A stretch of 33,354 nucleotides of DNA from contig PAPO01000004.1 of NCBI GenBank assembly GCA_002708935.1, positions 90,384 to 123,737 on the forward strand, written 5' to 3'. Both the position numbers and the translations under genes were made by a program. Origin of the DNA: Acidimicrobiaceae bacterium (GTDB lineage: Bacteria; Actinomycetota; Acidimicrobiia; Acidimicrobiales; Poriferisodalaceae). The notes below the pieces were generated by a model. It was not told the origin of the DNA. It did not search any database and was given only the letters and a program-made list of their open reading frames with translations. Of this stretch, positions 1 to 8,730 are shown piece by piece; within the stretch, counting starts at the first letter, position 1; every line of letters begins with the position of its first letter.

Positions 1-1211
1 CCGCTTTGCGAATGTACGTGATGGGAGAAGAGGCCACCGAGCGAGAGGCCACCGAGGCCGAAATTGCACGTCAACGTGAGCTAGTAACCGAAGCGCTTGA
101 AGCAGGGGCTTTAGGGTTTGCTACTAGCCGGGCTAACACTCACGTCGGTTACGAGGGGCGTCCAGTCCCGAGCCGTTTAGCAACCCCTGAAGAGATAATT
201 GAGATCGCTCAAGCACTCGGTGACGTTGGCGGCGTTATGCAGGCGACTCAAGGTCGTGGTCTGAGCCACCAGCAATTTGCGCAGGTGGCCGAAACCACCG
301 GCGCCAACGTAAGTTGGACAGCGTTGCTCGCAAGTGCTGTCGGGCCTGGAAGTCATTTAAAGGACGTAGAGCAAGCTCACGAACTAGCTGCACGGGGTAT
401 CTCGGTCTACCCACAGGTCGCAGTTCAGCCGGTGCAGTTTGAAATGAGTTGGAAGGCTCCCTTCATCTACGAGGGAATGCGGTTATTTGAACCTGTGGCC
501 AAGAGCGACCACGATGGCCGGAAGGCCTATTACGCAGATCCCGAGTGGCGAGAAAAGTTCAAAGAGAAGGCCGGTAATGGCGGCAAGGTAGGCGATCGTT
601 GGTCTCGGACTGAAATAACTTGGTTTCCTCCAGATCCGTCGTTTGAAGGACTTAATGTCCAAGAACTTGCTGACGAACGCGGCGAAGATCCTATAGATCT
701 CATGTTGGATATGGCCTTGGACGCTGATCTGGATATGCGCATACTTCAAGATGTTCTCAATCATGATCGTGATGAGATAGATGAGCTCCTACACGACCCG
801 ACGACGGTCATCGGACTTTCAGATGCCGGGGCTCACGCCAGTCAGCTATGCGACGCGAAATACTCGACCGAGTTTCTGTCAACCTTTGTCCGAGAGCGGC
901 AAAGTTTTGAAGTTGAACAAGCGGTTCATATGCTCACCCAACGGCCAGCCCAGATTTTTGGGATTGAAGACCGTGGCACCCTCAGTGAGGGTGGTTGGGC
1001 TGACGTCGTTGTCTTTGACATGGATCACGTCGGACACGATGGAAAGCGGCGCGTGTACGACCTTCCATCTGGAGCTGATCGCTTGATTTCAGACGCTAAA
1101 GGAATTGATGCAGTGGTCGTGAACGGAACAGTCATCAGACATGATGGAGAAGACACGGTCTCTGCTGAATCTGCACTGCCCGGAAAGCTGCTCCGTCAGG
1201 GCAAGGGTTAA
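1..1211 (+). CDS. N-acyl-D-amino-acid deacylase-like amidohydrolase (5' end missing)
   Basis: This is the C-terminal part of a metal-dependent amidohydrolase of the D-aminoacylase / N-acyl-D-aspartate-glutamate deacylase group. The reading frame is open to the window edge, and the first residues (ALRMYVMGE) match an internal region that in the family follows the first substrate-side histidine block, so the track's TTG start is not the true start. Visible family features are the GLSDAGAH motif carrying a metal or catalytic Asp, the following LCDAKYSTEFL segment, and a C-terminal return to a small beta-sandwich (GTLSEGGWADVVVFD ... VVVNG). It probably hydrolyses an N-acyl or cyclic amide in the cytoplasm; the substrate is unknown. 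The stop is three bases before the carboxyltransferase start, so the two are probably cotranscribed. Confidence 0.85.
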   Translation, partial: ALRMYVMGEEATEREATEAEIARQRELVTEALEAGALGFATSRANTHVGYEGRPVPSRLATPEEIIEIAQALGDVGGVMQATQGRGLSHQQFAQVAETTGANVSWTALLASAVGPGSHLKDVEQAHELAARGISVYPQVAVQPVQFEMSWKAPFIYEGMRLFEPVAKSDHDGRKAYYADPEWREKFKEKAGNGGKVGDRWSRTEITWFPPDPSFEGLNVQELADERGEDPIDLMLDMALDADLDMRILQDVLNHDRDEIDELLHDPTTVIGLSDAGAHASQLCDAKYSTEFLSTFVRERQSFEVEQAVHMLTQRPAQIFGIEDRGTLSEGGWADVVVFDMDHVGHDGKRRVYDLPSGADRLISDAKGIDAVVVNGTVIRHDGEDTVSAESALPGKLLRQGKG

Positions 1212-1214
1212 CGA

Positions 1215-2816
1215 GTGCCTGTAGACCCCAACCGAGAATTCTGGAAGCCCGGAATGGATTGGGCTAAAGCTATTGAGGACATCGAATACGTCAAAGGCTT
1301 AGCCGACGAGATGGGTGGAGCGGACCGAGTTCAACGTCAGCATGACGGCGGTAGATACACCGTCCGAGAACGCATGGAAAAGTTCTGCGACCCCGGCTCG
1401 TTTCTAGAGATGGGCCATCTGATCGGCGCCGCAGAGTACGACTCCGAGGGCAACTTGGTTGAATTTTCACCAGGCGGTTACGTCATGGGTTTAGGCGAAA
1501 TTTCTGGCCGGCCAGTATCTGTTGGTGGTGATGACTTCACTCTGTCTGGGGGAAGCCCTCACGATGTCCACAAATTGCCCCACCATTTCGCTCAACCTTT
1601 AGCACTGAAATACGGCATCCCGTATGTCCAACTCCGCGAAGGCGTCGGCCACTCATCCAAACAGGACGAACAAGATGGCCATATGGGACTTCCTCAGGGT
1701 GATCTTTGGCATGAAGGCGTTGAGTTGTTGCGGAATGTTCCCGTCGCTTCAGCGATTCTGGGGTCAGTAGCTGGCTGGCCAGCTGCTGCTGCTTTGCTAT
1801 CTCATTTCAGCGTAATGATTAAAGACAAGTCCCAAATTTTTCCATCAGGACCTCCTGTCGTGGAGCGCGCCATTGGAGAGAAGCTTTCCAAAGAAGAGCT
1901 TGGCGGATGGCGAATGCATGTCGTCGAAAGTGGACAGGTAGACAACGTCGCAGAAAACGAAGATGACGCTTTCCAGCAGATACGAGATTTTCTTTCTTAT
2001 CTGCCGAACACCGTGCGGGACGTAGCGCCGCGGGTCGACACAGGGGATGATCCAGAGCGGCGACCACAGGAATTACTAGATTTCGTTCCCACGAATCGCC
2101 GACAGGGCTACGACGCTCGGGCCCTTATCCGTCATGTCGTCGATAACGGTGACTTTTTCGAGATGAGAGAATTGTATGCAAGTGGCCTCATCACAGGTTT
2201 CGCTCGGCTGGATGGTTGGTCTGTAGGCGTCATCGGCAGTGACCCGATGAGTAAAGCTGGGGCGATGGACGGCAATGCTGCCGATAAATACACCCACTTT
2301 CTCGACCTCTGCGACACATTCAACTTGCCGTTACTTATTTTCCTCGACATGCCTGGTTTTATGCTGGGCTCACATGCCGAACGAATCGCCACGATGCGTC
2401 GAGGTGCTCGTGCCCTCATTGCATCAGCCGAGTGTCAGGTACCTAAGGTCGAGTTCATGGTGCGGAAAAGTTACGGCGTTGCCGCAGATGCTCCGAACTC
2501 AATTGGTTTACCTGACAGCATCAACCTGCGTTTTGGTTGGCCCTCAGGGGAATGGGGTGGAATTCCTATCGAGGGCGGGGTTGCTGCTGCCTACCGGCGC
2601 GAAATCGCGGATGCGGATGACCCTGACGCCCACCGAGAAGCCATTGAGGAACGTCTACTTCGACTCCGATCGCCTTTCAGAGCGGCTCACCGTGGCGATG
2701 TGGTGGATCTCATCGATCCTCGAGAAACAAGAGCATTAGCTTGCCGTTTTGTGAATCTTGCTCAACCAAAATTGCGGGAGTTGGCGCAACGACCAAAACG
2801 CGCCGTTCGTCCTTAA
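1215..2816 (+). CDS. acyl-CoA carboxylase carboxyltransferase (beta) subunit
   Basis: A 533-residue carboxyltransferase of the PccB/AccD type. It transfers the carboxyl group from carboxybiotin to an acyl-CoA such as propionyl-, acetyl- or methylcrotonyl-CoA. The two crotonase-like halves are visible: the N half has RERMEKFCDPGSFLEMG and a Gly-rich SVAGWPAAAALL segment, and the C half has LPLLIFLDMPGFMLGSHAE followed by a YGVAADAP segment where PccB usually has a Gly-rich turn. A GTG start three bases after the amidohydrolase stop fits translational coupling. No biotin carboxylase/BCCP subunit lies nearby, so it must use one encoded elsewhere or act on an unusual substrate. The stop overlaps the stop of the convergent dioxygenase by three bases. 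The substrate is not predictable. Confidence 0.88.
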   Translation: MPVDPNREFWKPGMDWAKAIEDIEYVKGLADEMGGADRVQRQHDGGRYTVRERMEKFCDPGSFLEMGHLIGAAEYDSEGNLVEFSPGGYVMGLGEISGRPVSVGGDDFTLSGGSPHDVHKLPHHFAQPLALKYGIPYVQLREGVGHSSKQDEQDGHMGLPQGDLWHEGVELLRNVPVASAILGSVAGWPAAAALLSHFSVMIKDKSQIFPSGPPVVERAIGEKLSKEELGGWRMHVVESGQVDNVAENEDDAFQQIRDFLSYLPNTVRDVAPRVDTGDDPERRPQELLDFVPTNRRQGYDARALIRHVVDNGDFFEMRELYASGLITGFARLDGWSVGVIGSDPMSKAGAMDGNAADKYTHFLDLCDTFNLPLLIFLDMPGFMLGSHAERIATMRRGARALIASAECQVPKVEFMVRKSYGVAADAPNSIGLPDSINLRFGWPSGEWGGIPIEGGVAAAYRREIADADDPDAHREAIEERLLRLRSPFRAAHRGDVVDLIDPRETRALACRFVNLAQPKLRELAQRPKRAVRP

Positions 2817-3613
2817 CTCGGTTTGAAGCCCTTCAGAGTAACCCTGTAGCCGTGACGGGTCGCTGGGTAGTAGTCCCAGGTCGCAAGGTGTTGTACGCAG
2901 CGGTTGTCCCACATTGCTATGGAATTTTTGGACCAATGAAAACGGACGTGAAAGTTAGGATTTTCGATGTGTTTGTATAGGTGTTGCAAGATCGCATAAC
3001 TCTCATCACGACTTAGGTCTTCAATGCGTTTGGTGAAACCTTGGTTGACGAAAAGGCCTTTTCTCCCGGTTTCAGGGTGGGTAAGTACAACAGGATGCTG
3101 AGCCGAAGGCGGAGTCTCGTCTTGTCGATGACCAGGAAGTTTGCCTAGTCGATGCAACGCGACGCGATCTTCAAGAAACTCTTGGAACACTGGAGATAAG
3201 GCTTCATACGCTGAGTACATGGAACTAAACAAAGTTGCCCCGCCGCCGTTGGGTGGAATCTCGGTGAGTCGCAAAATGCTGCCCAACGGCGGGTTTTGTT
3301 CGAAGGTGACGTCGCTGTGCCAACCATCACCAGCTACAGATCGCGAGTTTTCATCTGCATGAATGATCAACACTTCAGGATGTTCTGGGTGGTGCGGGAC
3401 GGTGGGGTGAATATGTAATTCTCCGAACCGGGCAGCGAAAGCTATGTGTTGCTCATGGGTCAGATCCTGGTCTCTGAAGAAGATGACTTGATGTTCTAAC
3501 CAGGCTTCACGAATCTGTTCAACGGCCCCTTCGGTGAGTTCTTCGCGCAGGTCCACGCCGCCTATTTCTGCCCCAATCCTCGGGGTAGTCGGGGTGACGG
3601 TAACTACATTCAT
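2813..3613 (-). CDS. TauD/TfdA family Fe(II)/2-oxoglutarate-dependent dioxygenase
   Basis: A 266-residue dioxygenase of the taurine/2,4-D dioxygenase family, close to the usual length. It couples 2-oxoglutarate decarboxylation to hydroxylation of a small acidic substrate, often releasing sulfite or cleaving an ether. The facial triad is visible: H99-x-D101 (WHSDVTF) and the distal H242 in CVQHLATWD. R253 or R257 (ATRHGYRVT) is suited to bind 2-oxoglutarate. The N-terminus (IGAEIGGVDL) is typical. It is a single gene converging on the carboxyltransferase and diverging from threonine aldolase with only 46 bases between starts. The substrate could be a sulfonate, a sulfate ester, an aryloxyacid or another acid, and no transporter is nearby to decide. 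Confidence 0.9.
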   Translation of the reverse strand: MNVVTVTPTTPRIGAEIGGVDLREELTEGAVEQIREAWLEHQVIFFRDQDLTHEQHIAFAARFGELHIHPTVPHHPEHPEVLIIHADENSRSVAGDGWHSDVTFEQNPPLGSILRLTEIPPNGGGATLFSSMYSAYEALSPVFQEFLEDRVALHRLGKLPGHRQDETPPSAQHPVVLTHPETGRKGLFVNQGFTKRIEDLSRDESYAILQHLYKHIENPNFHVRFHWSKNSIAMWDNRCVQHLATWDYYPATRHGYRVTLKGFKPS

Positions 3614-3659
3614 GCTGCAAGGCTATGTGTGTGACGTCTCCGCGTGGCAAATTAATAGG

Positions 3660-4664
3660 GTGATCGACTTAAGATCTGACACAGTTTCTCGCCCAACTGA
3701 GGCGATGCGCAGCGCAATGGCCACCGCCGAAGTGGGAGATGACGTCTTTGGTGACGACCCTTCAGTGCGTCGTCTGGAAAATCGTGTTGCTGAATTGCTT
3801 GGCAAACAAGCAGCGGTTTTTGTTTCCTCGGGAACCCAATCGAATCTCTGCGCGTTAATGGCTCACTGTCAACGTGGTGACGAGTACTTAGTAGGCGACC
3901 ATGCCCATACTTATATGTTTGAGGGAGGTGGGGCTGCCGTGCTCGGCAGTATCCAACCTCAGACCGTGCCGATGTTGGAATCAGGGATGCTGGATCTAGC
4001 TGTTGCCCGGTCTTCAATCAAACCCGATGACGCCCACTTTGCGAGGACTCGTCTTTTGTGTCTCGAAAATACGACCGACGGGAAGGTCCTTAGCCTTAAT
4101 GATCTGCGATCTGGCCGTGAACTAGCTGACGAAAATGGTTTGGGATATCACCTTGATGGGGCTCGTCTCTGGAACGCCGCCGTAGCTCTGGAGGTTGAGC
4201 CAGCTGATGTTGCCGGCCCGTTCGACACTGTGTCGGTGTGTCTGTCTAAAGGGTTGGGTGCCCCGATCGGCTCAGTGTTGTCAGGCTCTCAAGCGTTGAT
4301 CGATGAAGCCAGGAAGTGGCGGAAAATGCTTGGTGGGGCGATGCGACAGGTTGGCCTTGTCGCTGCTGCGGGACAGCATGCGATAGACAATCACATTGAA
4401 CGGCTTGCCGATGACCATCGCAACGCTGAAACTCTCGCCGAGGGTCTTGCCGGTATTGATGGTTTGGAGGTAGATGCGCAGAACACGAACATGGTTTTTG
4501 TTCGTGTGCTCGGCGATAGTGCCGGTTTAGAGAATGGGTTATTGAATCGAGGCGTTTTGACTAGGTGGTCCGGGAACACCAGCAGAATGGTTTTACATCT
4601 TGATGTCAGTGAAGCGGACGTGGCAACTGTAATTACATCGGTTGCAGAAGAACTGAACTGTTAG
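3660..4664 (+). CDS. ltaE: low-specificity L-threonine aldolase
   Basis: A PLP enzyme of fold type I that cleaves L-threonine or allo-threonine to glycine and acetaldehyde. The protein opens with VIDLRSDTVSRPTEAMR, the conserved N-terminus of the family, so I start at the GTG at 3660 (334 residues). The track's start at 3534 would run antisense through the dioxygenase gene. Other family marks are GDDVFGDDPSVRRLE, the GYHLDGARLWNAA segment containing the PLP-ring Asp, and the Schiff-base lysine in VCLSKGLGAP. Length is normal for LtaE. It stands alone between two minus-strand genes and its stop overlaps the stop of the downstream monooxygenase by four bases. Confidence 0.92.
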   Translation: MIDLRSDTVSRPTEAMRSAMATAEVGDDVFGDDPSVRRLENRVAELLGKQAAVFVSSGTQSNLCALMAHCQRGDEYLVGDHAHTYMFEGGGAAVLGSIQPQTVPMLESGMLDLAVARSSIKPDDAHFARTRLLCLENTTDGKVLSLNDLRSGRELADENGLGYHLDGARLWNAAVALEVEPADVAGPFDTVSVCLSKGLGAPIGSVLSGSQALIDEARKWRKMLGGAMRQVGLVAAAGQHAIDNHIERLADDHRNAETLAEGLAGIDGLEVDAQNTNMVFVRVLGDSAGLENGLLNRGVLTRWSGNTSRMVLHLDVSEADVATVITSVAEELNC

Positions 4665-6580
4665 TCGGCTACCAATTCGGTAACTGGTTCAGTCAAGTAT
4701 TCACTTAAGTCTGCTTCACGGGTCATCGCATAAAAATCGACGTTCCGCCATGGTGAGTTCACGACGATACGCCCACGTTCGTTGCGGTAGTAGGACTCCA
4801 TACCTGGGTGGGTCCAGACCATCTGCGTGTGCGCCTGATCGACATCTTCGTTGTACCTGTCGTGGATGTCTTGGCGGATTTCGACAGCGCCAAGATTTTG
4901 GTCCAACATCTTTTGGATTACATCCATGATGTAACGGACTTGCATTTCCACCACAAAGATCAGGCTGCCACCGTGACCGGGTTGAAGGTTCGGTCCGTAG
5001 AGAGTGAAGAAATTTGGGAAGTTAGGGACCACGGTGCCGAGGTAGGCCTGAGCATTGTCTTGTTCCCATTGACTCATCAGGGAGGTTCCTGAGCGGCCCT
5101 GCGCTTCGTAGGTGGTTATAAAGTTGAGGACATCGAAGCCTGTAGCGAGAACCAACACATCAGCTTCATATTCGCTGCCGTCTTCAGTCGTTAAGGAATT
5201 TGCGTCAACGTTGCTTATGCGCTCATCTACCAATTGGACCTTCGGGTTTCGCAACATCCGGTACCACCCGTTGTCCATCAACATTCTTTTCCCGAATGGC
5301 GGATAGGTCGGAAGTACACGGTCAAGTAGCTCCGAAGCATGGTCTCCTAATTCGCTGATTACGTGGTTAGTGAAGTACGCCCTATGCGCGTCGTTTTGGG
5401 CGTTGAGTGATCGCTCTGGGTGCTCCCAATCGGGGTCCTTGTGAAGCGCCGAATGGATCCGATCATTGAATGTCCATCCCAGTCGAACCCGGTACCAGTT
5501 TCGGTAAAGAGGAACTTCTCGCAAAAGAAAGCGGAGCGGATCAGGCACCTCTTTTCGAAATTGTTCAAACGGTGCTGCCCAATGAACTGACTTTTGGAAG
5601 ATAGTGAGGGATTCCACTTCGTCTTGAATTTCTGGGCCAATCTGCATACAACTCGCCCCATTACCGATAATTGCTACCTTCTTGTCTTGAAGGTCAGCAG
5701 TTTCGGGCCAGCGCGCCGTATGCCATTGCTCGCCTTCCCAGTCTTCGAGACCATCGATATCTGGTGATACTGGCGGGTTGAAGATTCCTGCCGCGCTGAT
5801 CACGACATTGGCTTCGGTTTGTTCTTGACTTCCATCTGGCAAGCAAAGTGTTACGAGCCAGTTTTGTTTCTGGTTTTGGTATTCGATTCGTTCGACAGTG
5901 GTTTCGAATCGGATGGTGTCCCGTACCTCAAAACTGTCACAGACGTGTTCTAAATATCCATGCAGTTCGTCACGAAGGCAGAAATACTTTTGCCAGTCGT
6001 AAGGAGCGAAGGAGTAGGAATACAGGTGGTTTGGGGTGTCTACACCGGCACCCGGGTAACTGTTCTCCCACCAAACTCCCCCGACCGTTGAATTGCGTTC
6101 GATCACCTGAAAGTTGATGCCAAGCATCTGGAGATTAATCGCAGCACATAAACCCGAGACTCCTGCTCCGATAACAATGACATTGAAATCGGGAGGGGAA
6201 CTGATTGTTTGGTGATCAAGAAACTTGACTTGACCCAGTTGCGCGGCAGTGAACTGGCCATATTCGGTCGGAACGGACTCAGCCATCGAAACGCTCAACA
6301 TCCGAACTATGAGGTCGTAGTCAGGTTCGGGGAGCGCAATGGGACGACCGTCGCGCCACGCCAATATCGCCTCCAAAGCTGCTTGTCGAACTTCTTGCTG
6401 GTGGCGGGGTTCGAGGCCGCCGGTGTCGTTGTCTCCTAAACCCGGTTGTCGTTTCGGTAAGTACGGTTCTTCCAGCCAATGAAGTTCACCGGTTAGTTGC
6501 ACCAACACCATCAGCAGCGTCGGGATATTAGCTACTTCGATTGCGTCGGAAAATATTTGTTCTTCGGGACTGAGGGTCAT
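4661..6580 (-). CDS. FAD-dependent Baeyer-Villiger-type monooxygenase with N-terminal extension
   Basis: A 639-residue flavin monooxygenase. The FAD-binding GAGVSGLCAAINLQ motif starts about 135 residues in, so there is an alpha-helical N-terminal extension as in the 4-hydroxyacetophenone/phenylacetone monooxygenase subgroup. It is followed by VERNSTVGGVWWENSYPGAGVD and by the NADPH-binding IIGNGASC segment. The Baeyer-Villiger fingerprint FxGxxxHxxxWP/D appears as WEGEQWHTARWPE, with Trp replacing the first Phe. The C-terminal LATGFD and NFFTLYGPN blocks are present. It would insert oxygen next to a ketone or oxidise a soft heteroatom. It starts two bases after the stop of a 58-residue ORF and is probably translationally coupled to it. 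Confidence 0.88.
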   Translation of the reverse strand: MTLSPEEQIFSDAIEVANIPTLLMVLVQLTGELHWLEEPYLPKRQPGLGDNDTGGLEPRHQQEVRQAALEAILAWRDGRPIALPEPDYDLIVRMLSVSMAESVPTEYGQFTAAQLGQVKFLDHQTISSPPDFNVIVIGAGVSGLCAAINLQMLGINFQVIERNSTVGGVWWENSYPGAGVDTPNHLYSYSFAPYDWQKYFCLRDELHGYLEHVCDSFEVRDTIRFETTVERIEYQNQKQNWLVTLCLPDGSQEQTEANVVISAAGIFNPPVSPDIDGLEDWEGEQWHTARWPETADLQDKKVAIIGNGASCMQIGPEIQDEVESLTIFQKSVHWAAPFEQFRKEVPDPLRFLLREVPLYRNWYRVRLGWTFNDRIHSALHKDPDWEHPERSLNAQNDAHRAYFTNHVISELGDHASELLDRVLPTYPPFGKRMLMDNGWYRMLRNPKVQLVDERISNVDANSLTTEDGSEYEADVLVLATGFDVLNFITTYEAQGRSGTSLMSQWEQDNAQAYLGTVVPNFPNFFTLYGPNLQPGHGGSLIFVVEMQVRYIMDVIQKMLDQNLGAVEIRQDIHDRYNEDVDQAHTQMVWTHPGMESYYRNERGRIVVNSPWRNVDFYAMTREADLSEYLTEPVTELVAD

Positions 6581-6582
6581 TG

Positions 6583-6759
6583 TTAAATACCAAGATCTTG
6601 CAGGTTGTAATTATTCAAGATATCTCGGATTGTCTCAGGGCCGTAGCGATGTTCATCTTCTTGACCTACAAAAGGTTCGAAAGCTCTCTTTTCGCCTTCA
6701 GCGCAATATTCCCTGAATTCGGAATTATCCCATTCTGGTTTTTGCTGTGTGTCAGTCAT
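6583..6759 (-). CDS. small acidic protein (58 aa) directly upstream of the monooxygenase
   Basis: This ORF is not in the supplied track because it falls below its length cutoff. Reading the minus strand from the ATG at 6759 gives a 58-residue protein beginning MTDTQQKPEWDN and ending NLQDLGI, then TAA at 6583-6585. An AGAGGG ribosome-binding sequence sits a few bases before the ATG. The monooxygenase ATG follows after only two bases, which argues for a two-gene operon. The composition is acidic and hydrophilic with a short motif around HRYGPETIRDIL, and no membrane segment or signal peptide. I do not recognise a family. It could be a small accessory subunit or stabiliser of the monooxygenase. 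Confidence 0.7.
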   Translation of the reverse strand: MTDTQQKPEWDNSEFREYCAEGEKRAFEPFVGQEDEHRYGPETIRDILNNYNLQDLGI

Positions 6760-6776
6760 AGCGCCCTCTTTTCACT

Positions 6777-6794
6777 CTAGATGGCGGCATCTAG
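6777..6794. promoter_or_regulatory. perfect inverted repeat in a divergent promoter region (candidate operator)
   Basis: CTAGATG-GCGG-CATCTAG is a perfect 7-bp inverted repeat with a 4-base spacer. It lies in the roughly 61-base gap between the start of the 58-aa/monooxygenase pair (-) and the first gene of the LinD-like operon (+). Position and symmetry fit a dimeric repressor site that could control both operons. No regulator gene is adjacent. Confidence 0.45.
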
Positions 6795-6820
6795 CCCTCG
6801 CTGTGAGAGAGAATCCTGTG

Positions 6821-7705
6821 ATGACAGATTTATCGGTAGATCTTGTTGCGTTTGTTGGTCTGGGAGCAATGGGTGGCCCAATGTGCGCCAACCTAGCCGG
6901 GAAGTCGCCTGTCCCTGTTCTCGCCTATGACTTGAATGCTGATGCGGTGGCTTCAGCAGTGCGTGCTGGGGCTGTGGGGGCAGAAGGTTTGGCGGCGGTA
7001 GCTGAAGCTGACATCGTTTTCGTTTGTGTCCCTGGCGAAGACGAAACGCGTGCTGTTTGTCTTGGCCCGGGCGGACTATGTGATCAAGCTCGTTCGGGGC
7101 AGGTTGTTGTCGATTGCACCACGGCGACTGTGGCCGTCAACCTCGATGTGGCAGAGGCTCTCGCCGCCAAGGGCGCTTATTTCGCGGACGCGCCGGTCGC
7201 TCGTGGAGTACCTAACGCTATTGAAGGAACTTTATCGATCACCGTTGGGGCCGACAAAGAGACATTTAGCCGCATAACGCCTTGGCTCGAATGTATGGGT
7301 TCTGACGTTGCATACTGTGGTCCTGTAGGAACCGGAACCGTCATGAAACTAATGAACAACATGGTTTTATTTGAAAATGTGTCTGCTCTCGCGGAAGCCA
7401 TGGCGATCGCAACGCGGGCAGGTGTGGACCGGGATCGTGTATTTGAGTTACTTGGCCAGGGATCAGCTGACAGCTTCGCTCTTCGACGCCATGGTTCGTT
7501 CATGACTACAGGCGAGTACCCTGCCGATCTGTTTCCTACTACCTACTCTGTAAAGGATCTCAACTACGCGTTAGCTCTCGCCGATCAGCTTGATGTAGAT
7601 GCAGCTGGTGCCCGTTTAGTTCGGGACCGCTTCAGTGAGATAGTGGAGCGGGGTTTGGGGCACCTTTATTCACCAGTTGTCTACGAATTGTTCGATGGAA
7701 AATGA
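6821..7705 (+). CDS. 3-hydroxyisobutyrate dehydrogenase-like NAD(P)-dependent oxidoreductase
   Basis: A 294-residue beta-hydroxyacid dehydrogenase. The Rossmann motif FVGLGAMGGPM lies at the N-terminus, followed by a DAPVARGVPNAIEGTLSI block (consensus DAPVSGG) and the catalytic lysine in GTVMKLMNNM. The start is placed at the ATG at 6821 after a GAGAGA ribosome-binding stretch; the track start at 6749 runs through the intergenic operator. DAPVARG replaces the usual Ser-Gly-Gly substrate loop, so the substrate may differ from 3-hydroxyisobutyrate. It is the first gene of a five-gene operon and overlaps the next gene through ATGA. TGA is its stop, which shows that TGA terminates translation in this operon. 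Confidence 0.88.
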   Translation: MTDLSVDLVAFVGLGAMGGPMCANLAGKSPVPVLAYDLNADAVASAVRAGAVGAEGLAAVAEADIVFVCVPGEDETRAVCLGPGGLCDQARSGQVVVDCTTATVAVNLDVAEALAAKGAYFADAPVARGVPNAIEGTLSITVGADKETFSRITPWLECMGSDVAYCGPVGTGTVMKLMNNMVLFENVSALAEAMAIATRAGVDRDRVFELLGQGSADSFALRRHGSFMTTGEYPADLFPTTYSVKDLNYALALADQLDVDAAGARLVRDRFSEIVERGLGHLYSPVVYELFDGK

Positions 7706-8730
7706 ACCAAATAGATAACGAACTTCTTGAACGAGCAACCGCTTTAGCGGACAACCAGCTTTTTCCTAATGCGCTCGAAGTTGATGCTCAAGGGACAGTG
7801 CCTGCGTCCCAGCTTGATTTGATCTGTGAAGCCGGTTTTCATGGCCTTTTCGCCCCAACCGAGTTTGGTGGCTTAGGGGTTTCACCTCAAACCCAGTGGG
7901 CAGTTCACGAAGCCATATCGGGCGGCTGTTTAACAACCAGTTTCGTCTGGGCACAGCACGCGGGGCCAAGTAAAGCAGCGGCAGAAACGAATGGTCCCAT
8001 GAAAGATCGTTGGGCCGAAGCTCTTGCTACAGGAGAGTCCAGAGGTGGCGTCGCTTTCGCTCACCTAAATCGACCTGGTACTCCCATACTTCGCGCCGAA
8101 CCAGAAGGGAAAGGGTGGCTCTTTTCTGGAACAGCTCCTTTCGTTACCGGCTGGGGACACATAGACGTGGTGCTAACAGCGGCCCGTCATGGCGAATCGA
8201 TTGTGTGGGCAATGCTTGACGCTGAAGATTGTGAGACGCTGACTAGCCGGCGTTTGTCACTAGCAGCTATTGATTCGGCGGTTACTGTTGAACTCACACT
8301 GGACAACCACCCCGTGTCGGAGAGGTCCGTAACTTCGGTGGAGAGCTTCTCCGAATGGGCGGAGAAATATCGGCACGGGTTACGCTCAAACGGGTCAAAT
8401 CCTCTCGGTGTGACATCTAGAGCCACCCGTTTATTGGGACCCAGCCCCCTGGATGAACAGCTCGACGAGGCACGAAACAAAATCAACAAAGCGACTGTGG
8501 ACGAGCTACCTGAGGCTCGCGCCCTTTTGGGTGATCTTTGTGTCCGAGCCACTTCCGCTCTGGTGGCCACGGTTGGCGGATCGGCACTGTTCATCGAACA
8601 ACAAGCACAGCGACTCGCCAGAGAATCCTTGTTCCTCTTGGTGCAGGGCCAAACTCCCGAAATCAAAAAACACCACTTGAAACTGCTTACCGATAACGCA
8701 GCTACCAGGAGATCGACCAATGGCAACTAA
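7702..8730 (+). CDS. short acyl-CoA dehydrogenase homologue
   Basis: A 342-residue protein of the acyl-CoA dehydrogenase superfamily. The N-terminal helical domain (GFHGLFAPTEFGGLGVS) and the middle beta domain (GWLFSGTAPFVTGWGHIDVVL) are recognisable. The C-terminal helical domain is shortened compared with the usual 380-400 residues, ending in ARESLFLLVQGQTPEIKKHHLKLL. I cannot locate a clear catalytic glutamate. It may be a two-component hydroxylase-like or desaturating flavoprotein rather than a classical beta-oxidation enzyme. It overlaps the preceding gene by four bases and the next gene by eleven, so coupling is likely. Confidence 0.78.
   Translation: MNQIDNELLERATALADNQLFPNALEVDAQGTVPASQLDLICEAGFHGLFAPTEFGGLGVSPQTQWAVHEAISGGCLTTSFVWAQHAGPSKAAAETNGPMKDRWAEALATGESRGGVAFAHLNRPGTPILRAEPEGKGWLFSGTAPFVTGWGHIDVVLTAARHGESIVWAMLDAEDCETLTSRRLSLAAIDSAVTVELTLDNHPVSERSVTSVESFSEWAEKYRHGLRSNGSNPLGVTSRATRLLGPSPLDEQLDEARNKINKATVDELPEARALLGDLCVRATSALVATVGGSALFIEQQAQRLARESLFLLVQGQTPEIKKHHLKLLTDNAATRRSTNGN

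Noticed and set aside
6580-6780. Plus-strand ORF of 66 aa
   Set aside because: It is antisense to the 58-residue acidic ORF, covers the intergenic repeat and has a random hydrophobic composition.
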